Below, piece by piece: positions 1 to 5,200 of a DNA stretch of 5,200 nucleotides. The stretch is from CAZKCK01 sp964552325. Lineage in GTDB: Bacteria > Bacteroidota > Bacteroidia > Bacteroidales > TTA-H9. Position 1 is the stretch's first letter; the number at the start of each line of letters is the position of its first letter. Made by a program: the position numbers and the translations under genes. The stretch spans positions 1 through 5,200 of the forward strand of contig CAZKHA010000220.1 of the NCBI GenBank assembly GCA_964552325.1, written 5' to 3'. The notes under the pieces are model-generated. The model had not been told where the DNA came from. It did not search any database and saw only the letters and a list, made by a program, of their open reading frames with translations.

Positions 1-953
1 GTTTTAAGGCAAAACGACTCACACAAACTGTAGTATTTTAAGGCATTTGCATAATCCTTTTTGTCGCGGTATATATTTCCGATATTTTCATAAATGTTTG
101 CAAAACCGTTTACATGGTATAATGGGCAGTATTGCAGCGATTTAAAATAATATACCAAGGACGAATCCAGCTGTTTCATCAGATAATAGTTCCAGCCGAT
201 GTTATTGGTAGCCGACATCATTTGGATCGAGTCGTTCAGGGCAAATTGAATCTTAAACGATTCCTGAAAGGAATGGATGGCTTCGGTAAAATTGCTGTCA
301 ACTGTAGAATAGCAACGCCCCAGCCTATACCATGCCAATGCTTCCAACACCTGATTATTTTCATGATTGGCCTGCGCAAGCGAGAGACGCAAGTGGGTCT
401 TTTCTTCATTGTATTTCTTCAAAGTGCTGTAAACAGCTGCCATGCCCATATACGCATTGGGAATAATATCGTTAAGCTTTTTTGCTTTTGCATAGCCAAT
501 ATTATCGCGATAAAGTTCGATGCCTTCATTCATACGGCCTGAAAAGGCAATAATCGACGCCAGATAATTCCTTGCTTTTGCTGCTTCGTGGTAGTTTTTT
601 TCAGCTTCCAGCATGCTGATTACAATTTTCATTTCACTTGCTGCCTTTTCCGGCATCTCAAGGGAACGTAAAATTGTGGCATTGATCCAGTGTAAGTTAT
701 AAGGTACCTCAAGTTTTTTATCCTGCGCCAAACGAAAGGCTTGTGCTGCATAGCTTTCTGCTCGTGTGAGCGTAGCTTTTCCTGATTTGTAAAAATCGGC
801 CAGATACATCAGGGTTTTAAATCGTATGCTATCCTCCAGATTTCCTGACAGTGATTGCTCCATCCCCGGAATATCATTTTTATCCTGCCCAAAACCGACG
901 CCTGGCAGCATGAACAAAGCGAGCACGAACCAAAATATTCCGGATCTTCCCAT
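1..953 (-). CDS. Exported TPR-repeat protein, N-terminal part (possible sensor kinase or transcriptional regulator), truncated by window edge
   Basis: The frame is open from ATG at 953 through 317 codons to the window edge with no stop. The start is well supported: an in-frame TAA lies at 959-957, two codons upstream, and the next Met (residue 15) would destroy the signal peptide. Residues 1-22 look like a Sec signal peptide: a short basic start (MGRS), a hydrophobic core IFWFVLALFML, then GVGFG, with likely cleavage before Gln23. The rest is helical with TPR-like repeats at roughly residues 125-158, 166-200, 205-238, 246-280 and 283-316. The last is the clearest (YENIGNIYRDKKDYANALKYY), with the G/Y/A spacing of a TPR; a further degenerate repeat may lie around 60-95. 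TPRs bind proteins, so this part probably sits in the periplasm as a sensing or scaffolding module. In Bacteroidota, exported TPR arrays of this kind commonly precede a transmembrane helix and a histidine kinase or LuxR-type domain. That is family knowledge; the output domain is outside the window. The gene is separated from the upstream pump operon by a terminator and is probably transcribed independently. Confidence 0.88.
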   Translation of the reverse strand, partial: MGRSGIFWFVLALFMLPGVGFGQDKNDIPGMEQSLSGNLEDSIRFKTLMYLADFYKSGKATLTRAESYAAQAFRLAQDKKLEVPYNLHWINATILRSLEMPEKAASEMKIVISMLEAEKNYHEAAKARNYLASIIAFSGRMNEGIELYRDNIGYAKAKKLNDIIPNAYMGMAAVYSTLKKYNEEKTHLRLSLAQANHENNQVLEALAWYRLGRCYSTVDSNFTEAIHSFQESFKIQFALNDSIQMMSATNNIGWNYYLMKQLDSSLVYYFKSLQYCPLYHVNGFANIYENIGNIYRDKKDYANALKYYSLCESFCLK

Positions 954-978
954 GGATTATGATTTGATATGGTTTTTA

Positions 979-986
979 CAAAAGTA
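979..986 (-). promoter_or_regulatory. Candidate Bacteroidota-type -7 promoter element upstream of the TPR gene
   Basis: Read on the minus strand from 986 to 979 the sequence is TACTTTTG, a full match to the Bacteroidota sigma-ABfr -7 consensus TAnnTTTG. It ends 25 nt before the ATG at 953, which would give a short leader of about 20 nt. The -33 side is weak: the nearest TTG triplets lie 14 and 25 nt upstream of the element instead of the usual spacing of about 19-21 nt. The element also lies in an AT-rich stretch where chance matches are easy. Its position between the terminator and the gene start supports it. Confidence 0.4.
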
Positions 987-1087
987 TTAAAATTGCCAGC
1001 CAATTCTGATGCAACTTTCCCAATGGCTTGTTTGAGTGTATAACAAACCAATTTGGGGCAATGCTTTATTCTGGATGCCCATGAAAG

Positions 1088-1120
1088 CAAAAAGCCGGAA
1101 ACAATTTCTTGCTCCCGGCT
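1088..1120 (-). terminator. Rho-independent terminator of the adaptor-pump operon
   Basis: On the minus strand, 1120-1111 (AGCCGGGAGC) pairs along its whole length with 1102-1093 (GTTTCCGGCT), giving a 10-bp stem with two G-U wobbles, a GC-rich base and an 8-nt loop (AAGAAATT, 1110-1103). A run of five T (1093-1089, the first being the last stem base) follows, then GC and TTT. The hairpin begins 27 nt after the TAG of the RND pump gene (1150-1148), the expected place for an operon terminator. No T-run follows the stem on the plus strand, so it appears to work in one direction only. Confidence 0.85.
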
Positions 1121-1147
1121 ATTTATATGGTTGTCAGTCAATAAAAA

Positions 1148-4100
1148 CTATCTGCCCGACTTCACAGCTTTACGGTAAGCGCGGTTGCTGCGATGGCGTG
1201 CAAGGCCAATCTTCATTTTATGGGCCATCATGTACATGGCTGGCACAAAAACCAAGGTGAGGAAGGTTGCAAAACTTAGCCCAAAAATGATTGTCCAGGA
1301 TAAGGGACCCCAGAAAGCAACGTTATCGCCACCAAAATGGATGTGAGGGTTAAGCTCGGTAAATAGTGTAACAAAATTCACGTTCATGCCCACAGCCAAA
1401 GGCACCAGGCCAAGCATGGTGGCGGTAGCTGTTAAAATAACAGGTGTTGCGCGCGTAAGTCCACCTTGTACAATTGCTTCACGGGTTTTAAGACCTTGAG
1501 CATGCAGCACATCGGTAAACTCAACAATCAGGATTCCATTGCGAACCACAATTCCGCCTAAGGCCACAATTCCAAGCCCGGTCATCATGATTACCAAGCT
1601 CATATCAAAAATCATTACGCCTAAAAGCACACCAATTATGCTAAATACAACCTCGCTCAGAATAATCAAGGTTTTGCTTAAGGAGTTGAATTGGGTAATG
1701 AGGATAAAGAATATGATTCCCAAGGCAATAAACATGGCCTTGCCCAAGAATCCCATGGTTTCGGCCTGGTCTTCCTGCTCGCCTGTAAACGATAAGGTAA
1801 CACCTTGATGGAACGTGAAATTGGCAGCTTCTTGCTTGATACGTGGGATGATGTCGTTGGGGCTATAGCCAGTAAGCACATTTGAATACACAGTGATAAC
1901 CCGTTTTAGGTCTTTGCGCTTGATGCCACCATAGGTTTCGGTATATTTAATAGTAGCCACTGTTGACAGCGGGATGCTGCGCAAGCGCCCGGAATTCATA
2001 TCGCGGTAGGTGATGCGCAGGTTCATTAATGCATCGATGTTTTTGCGGGTGTATTCATCATAGCGAAGTTGGATGGGGAATTCGTCTTCGTTTTCTTTAA
2101 ATTTAGATATTTCTTTTCCAAAGATGGCTGTACGAATCTCCATACCTATTTGCCCAGTGCTGATGCCTTCGCGGTTTGCCCGTTCGCGGTCAACGTTGAT
2201 GGCTATTTCGGGAGTATTATTCTGGAAATCAGACTTTAATTGTTCAACACCAGGTATTTGTATCGAATCGAGGAAATCGCGGAATTTCGCGGCATCTTCA
2301 ATTAGTTCATCCAGGTTTTCAGAGCTAATCTCGATGTTGATGGGCTTTCCGGTTGGGGGACCATTCTGATTTTGGTCAACCGTAATTTCAACACCGGGGA
2401 TGTTTTTGAGGCCTTGGCGCAAATCATCCATATATTTAGTGGTAGAAACACCGTTGCGGTATTTGCTTTCAACGAAGTTTACCGATATTTTGCCACGGTT
2501 ATAAGCCACCGATTGGTCAAAGCTTCCATCTTCGGCCACGCCAACCGATACATTGGCTTGAATAGATTCAACATAGGGGTTATCCTTGCCAAGTATTTCG
2601 AAAACACGTTTCTCGGCTATCTTGGTAACACTATCCGTAACATTTTGGTCGGTGCCTTCGGGCATTTTGAGGTAAACAAAAATGTTGTTGGGTTCATTGT
2701 TGGGGAAAAAGAGCACCTGTGGCTTTACAATACCCATCATAAAAAATGTGACAAATAGCAAAGCCATGATGCCAATAAATAAGAATAATGGGCGGCGACC
2801 TTGTAAGATATACCTTAGTTGTGCTTCGTAAACCCTCATTAAAAATGGCCATATCCTATTTTGAAAAACATTAATCCAATTCTTTACCAAAAACTTAAAG
2901 AACAATACAAGTCCTAGTGATATAAGTATAAAATTACCAATGCCATACCATTTTATTAAAAACATTAATAATGCAAACACAATGGCAATAGCACTATAAA
3001 TAATTATTTTTTTATAGTTATGCTTGTGCTCAACCACATCGTATTCGTGTTTCATAAAAGATACGGCAAAAACAGGGTTTATGATGTAGGCAACGAACAA
3101 GGAGGCAAATAGGGTTATGATTAGCACCACGGGCATGTAGTACATAAATTGCCCTACAACGCCTGGCCAAAAAGCCAACGGGAAGAAAGGAGCCAGGGTG
3201 GTTAAGGTACCAGAGAGTATGGGCAAGAATACCTCGCCCGCGGCCATCTTGGCCGCCGTAACAATATCGGGATGGTGGCGGTGTAAGCGGTGGGTATTTT
3301 CAATTACCACAATGGCATCGTCAACCACAATACCCAAGGCAAAAATGAATGAGAACATAACAATCATGTTCATGGTAAACCCGAGCCCGGGTATAACCAT
3401 ATAGGCAATGGCCATTGATAAAGGCACGGCCAATCCTACGAAGAAAGCATTGTTTAAACCCATGAAGAACATAAGAACTATAGTAACTAGGATAAAGCCA
3501 ATGATGATGGTGTTGTTAAGTTCTTCGAGCGTATTACGGGTATAACGCGACATTTCTCCGGTGATGGTTACCTCAAGATCATCGGGGAAAGCAGCGCCTA
3601 TCAGTTCATGATCGATAATGTTTTGAATTTGATCAGAGGCATCGAGCAGGTTTTGGCCACTCTTTTTAACTATGTTTAGTGTAATAACGTTTTGGCCATT
3701 CAAGCGCGAGAAGCTTTCTTGGTCTTTAAAGTTATCGCTTACTACGGCAATATCTTTTAAAAACACATGTCCGCCATTGCTGGTTTGGATTATCAAGTTT
3801 TTGATGGTTTCAATATCCTTAAACTGGCCTTGAACGCGTACTGAGCGTTTCATGCCCGAGTTTTCGATGGTTCCGCCCGAAATTGTAAGGTTTTCATACG
3901 CTACCGCACGTTCTACATCGCCTGTGGTAACCAAGGCAGCCTGCATCTTAAACATATCGAGGTTTATCTGTATTTCGCGTTCCAAGGCACCTACAATATC
4001 CACGCGGGTTATTTCTTTCAGCGACTCAATCTTGTCCTGGGCTATCTCTGCATACTTTTTCATGCGATCCAAGTCGTAATTGCCCGTAAGGTTAATGTAC

Positions 4101-4543
4101 ATAATCGGGATTTCGGACAAATCGATATCCATAATCATCGGATCATCAGGAAGATCGTTGGGCAAATCAGATTTAGACTTGTCAACGGCATCGCGTACAC
4201 GTTGTTTGGCTTCAGCCAATTCAATTTCGGTAGTAAATTCCACCACAATCGACGAAAAGTCTTGAACTGAATTACTATTAATGTTCTTTACGTCCGAAAT
4301 AGATTTCAACTGTTTTTCGATGGGGCGTGTTACCAGGTTTTCCATATCCTCGGGTGAAGTACCTGGATATGGGGTGTTTACCATTATATACGGGATGACT
4401 ACTTCGGGAAACTGCTCCTTGGGTATCATCACATAGTTCATGAAGCCAAGTATGGAAATGAAAGCCGTTAGTACATAAATACTTGTACGGTTATCGATTG
4501 CCCAACTGGTTGCAAAGAATTCTTTTATTTTTTTTGCACTCAT
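1148..4543 (-). CDS. RND-family efflux transporter, inner-membrane permease subunit (AcrB-like, proton-driven)
   Basis: This is a complete 1131-residue proton-drug/solute antiporter of the RND superfamily, the inner-membrane pump of a tripartite exporter; AcrB itself is about 1050 residues. Two homologous halves are visible. TM1 is at about 21-40, the first periplasmic porter region at about 41-343, and TM2-TM6 at about 344-490. The second half has TM7 at about 585-605, a second porter region at about 606-932, and TM8-TM12 at about 934-1105. TM4 carries GIVVDDAIVVIEN with the paired aspartates D408 and D409 of the proton relay. Conserved porter motifs include YPGTSPEDME (59-68) and GPPTGKP (728-734). 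TM10 has VVRNGILIVEF, with Arg1001 where AcrB has Lys940. Relative to AcrB there is an extra hydrophobic hairpin at about 511-553 and a longer TM11-TM12 loop at about 1057-1080. The C-terminus is a short basic tail (from 1108). The ATG at 4543 is the first canonical start after the in-frame TAA of the adaptor gene, 18 nt upstream; no Shine-Dalgarno sequence is seen, as is usual in Bacteroidota. The paired aspartates favour the drug/lipophile (HAE) type over the metal-exporting HME type, but the substrate cannot be read from the sequence. Confidence 0.96.
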   Translation of the reverse strand: MSAKKIKEFFATSWAIDNRTSIYVLTAFISILGFMNYVMIPKEQFPEVVIPYIMVNTPYPGTSPEDMENLVTRPIEKQLKSISDVKNINSNSVQDFSSIVVEFTTEIELAEAKQRVRDAVDKSKSDLPNDLPDDPMIMDIDLSEIPIMYINLTGNYDLDRMKKYAEIAQDKIESLKEITRVDIVGALEREIQINLDMFKMQAALVTTGDVERAVAYENLTISGGTIENSGMKRSVRVQGQFKDIETIKNLIIQTSNGGHVFLKDIAVVSDNFKDQESFSRLNGQNVITLNIVKKSGQNLLDASDQIQNIIDHELIGAAFPDDLEVTITGEMSRYTRNTLEELNNTIIIGFILVTIVLMFFMGLNNAFFVGLAVPLSMAIAYMVIPGLGFTMNMIVMFSFIFALGIVVDDAIVVIENTHRLHRHHPDIVTAAKMAAGEVFLPILSGTLTTLAPFFPLAFWPGVVGQFMYYMPVVLIITLFASLFVAYIINPVFAVSFMKHEYDVVEHKHNYKKIIIYSAIAIVFALLMFLIKWYGIGNFILISLGLVLFFKFLVKNWINVFQNRIWPFLMRVYEAQLRYILQGRRPLFLFIGIMALLFVTFFMMGIVKPQVLFFPNNEPNNIFVYLKMPEGTDQNVTDSVTKIAEKRVFEILGKDNPYVESIQANVSVGVAEDGSFDQSVAYNRGKISVNFVESKYRNGVSTTKYMDDLRQGLKNIPGVEITVDQNQNGPPTGKPINIEISSENLDELIEDAAKFRDFLDSIQIPGVEQLKSDFQNNTPEIAINVDRERANREGISTGQIGMEIRTAIFGKEISKFKENEDEFPIQLRYDEYTRKNIDALMNLRITYRDMNSGRLRSIPLSTVATIKYTETYGGIKRKDLKRVITVYSNVLTGYSPNDIIPRIKQEAANFTFHQGVTLSFTGEQEDQAETMGFLGKAMFIALGIIFFILITQFNSLSKTLIILSEVVFSIIGVLLGVMIFDMSLVIMMTGLGIVALGGIVVRNGILIVEFTDVLHAQGLKTREAIVQGGLTRATPVILTATATMLGLVPLAVGMNVNFVTLFTELNPHIHFGGDNVAFWGPLSWTIIFGLSFATFLTLVFVPAMYMMAHKMKIGLARHRSNRAYRKAVKSGR

Positions 4544-4561
4544 TTTATCAAGCTTAATAGG

Positions 4562-5200
4562 TTATAATTTAATGATAGCGCCATCTTTCAGGTTGTTGTA
4601 GCCGGCCGTAATAATTTTATCACCAGCTTTTAACCCGGCTGTTATTTCAGCTTGGCCATTGTAAATGTATCCCACGGTTACATCACGTTTGTGAGCAACT
4701 ATGCCTTTTTCGCCTTGTTCGGCCACCATCACAAATTGGCTTGTTACCGATTTTTGGATGATGTTTACTGGCACAACCATGGCTTCTTTATTAGTATAAT
4801 CATTTATTTTGAGATGAGCTATCATGTTAGCCCTAAATTCGATGCCACTACCTGCTAAACGTGCCTCAACCCTAAATGCCCGGTTGGTGGGGTCAATATA
4901 TCGGCTGGCAAAGCTAACTTTTGATTGGAACTCCTTGCCAAAATCGGGGAAGGCTACCAGTACATCGTTGCCGGTTTTAACTTTGGCTGCATAGGCTTCG
5001 GCAATATCGGCCTGAACTTTTATGCCCGACATATTCACCACGCGAATGGCAGAACCCGGCATGCCCGGAGAAACCATTTGGCCAATTTTGAAAGGAATCG
5101 ACTCCACGGTACCATTAATGCTGCTGATGAATTTTGATAAAGCTATTTGGTCCTTTAAGGTTGCTAGGTTGTTCTCGAGGGATTCTTTATTGTTTTTGGC
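4562..5200 (-). CDS. RND efflux periplasmic adaptor (membrane-fusion protein, HlyD/AcrA-type), C-terminal part; N-terminus beyond window
   Basis: The adaptor links the inner-membrane RND pump to an outer-membrane channel across the periplasm. The frame is open from the window edge at 5200 to TAA at 4564-4562 and encodes 212 residues. The domain order is that of the second half of an adaptor. Residues 1-21 are the end of a coiled-coil hairpin (ESLENNLATLKDQIAL). Residues about 22-53 are the returning half of the lipoyl domain, with INGTVESIPFKIGQMVSPG corresponding to the family's APFdGvV...v..G..V..G pattern. Residues about 54-132 form the beta-barrel (GIKVQADIAEAYAAKVKTG onward, then FRVEARL and FRANMIAHLKI). 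Residues about 135-212 form the membrane-proximal domain, ending in the typical AGYNNLKDG. A GTG at 5107 could be mistaken for the start, but the frame and homology clearly continue upstream of it, so the true start, signal or lipoprotein peptide and first half lie outside the window. It precedes the RND gene by 18 nt in the same frame, consistent with translation as one operon. Confidence 0.94.
   Translation of the reverse strand, partial: AKNNKESLENNLATLKDQIALSKFISSINGTVESIPFKIGQMVSPGMPGSAIRVVNMSGIKVQADIAEAYAAKVKTGNDVLVAFPDFGKEFQSKVSFASRYIDPTNRAFRVEARLAGSGIEFRANMIAHLKINDYTNKEAMVVPVNIIQKSVTSQFVMVAEQGEKGIVAHKRDVTVGYIYNGQAEITAGLKAGDKIITAGYNNLKDGAIIKL

Noticed and set aside
132..542. Plus-strand open frame of 136 codons
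   Set aside because: It lies wholly antisense to the TPR coding region, which has clear repeat structure; the product has no recognisable domain.
1021..1092. Possible riboswitch or small RNA in the spacer
   Set aside because: Apart from the terminator hairpin and a candidate -7 element, I see no extended pairing or recognisable RNA motif in the 194-nt spacer.
809..1141. Minus-strand open frame of 110 codons crossing the spacer after the pump gene
   Set aside because: It runs through the terminator hairpin and the candidate promoter and overlaps the start of the TPR gene in another frame. Its Cys/Trp-rich, low-complexity product resembles no protein I recognise, whereas the TPR frame has a signal peptide and repeats.
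1036..1260. Plus-strand open frame of 74 codons spanning the spacer and the pump 3' end
   Set aside because: It reads through the terminator and into the antisense of the pump C-terminus, with no promoter or recognisable product.
2372..2758. Plus-strand open frame of 128 codons
   Set aside because: It is antisense to the well-conserved second porter domain of the RND pump and explained by codon bias on the opposite strand.
3317..3322. Assignment of the pump to the heavy-metal (CzcA/CusA) RND group
   Set aside because: TM4 carries the paired aspartates typical of drug/lipophile exporters, and I see no methionine-rich metal relay in the porter domain.
4562..5107. Adaptor as a complete 181-residue protein starting at GTG 5107
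   Set aside because: The frame stays open to the window edge, and the 31 upstream residues are the expected coiled-coil end and lipoyl strand, so the GTG is an internal valine codon.

Overview
The window looks like a Bacteroidota (Bacteroidetes) chromosome segment. The evidence is AT-leaning DNA, start codons without a recognisable Shine-Dalgarno sequence, a promoter-like element matching the Bacteroidota -7 consensus (TAnnTTTG), and an RND pump with features I associate with that phylum. All real coding sequence lies on the minus strand, so in transcription order the window reads from 5200 down to 1. I see no RNA genes, insertion sequences, CRISPR arrays or phage genes.

Region 1 (5200-4562) is the C-terminal 212 residues of a periplasmic membrane-fusion (HlyD/AcrA-type) adaptor whose N-terminus lies beyond the window edge. 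Region 2 (4543-1148) is a complete 1131-residue inner-membrane RND efflux permease. It starts 18 nt after the adaptor stop, in the same frame. The two are almost certainly co-transcribed and form the adaptor and pump of a tripartite proton-driven exporter. The outer-membrane channel is not in the window; it probably lies upstream of the adaptor, because a strong intrinsic terminator (1120-1088) follows the pump directly.

Region 3 (954-1147) is a 194-nt spacer. It holds the terminator and, close to the next gene, a candidate Bacteroidota promoter. Region 4 (953-1) is the N-terminal 317 residues of an exported tetratricopeptide-repeat protein cut by the window edge. Proteins of this layout in Bacteroidota often continue into a transmembrane segment plus a histidine kinase or a LuxR-type output domain, but that part is not visible here.

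The content is mostly conventional. The points worth a second look are in the pump. There is an AT-rich segment encoding an extra hydrophobic hairpin between the two RND halves, an arginine at the usual TM10 lysine position of the proton relay, an enlarged periplasmic loop between TM11 and TM12, and an A8 homopolymer at codons 3-5. I found no convincing evidence of an entirely new system.
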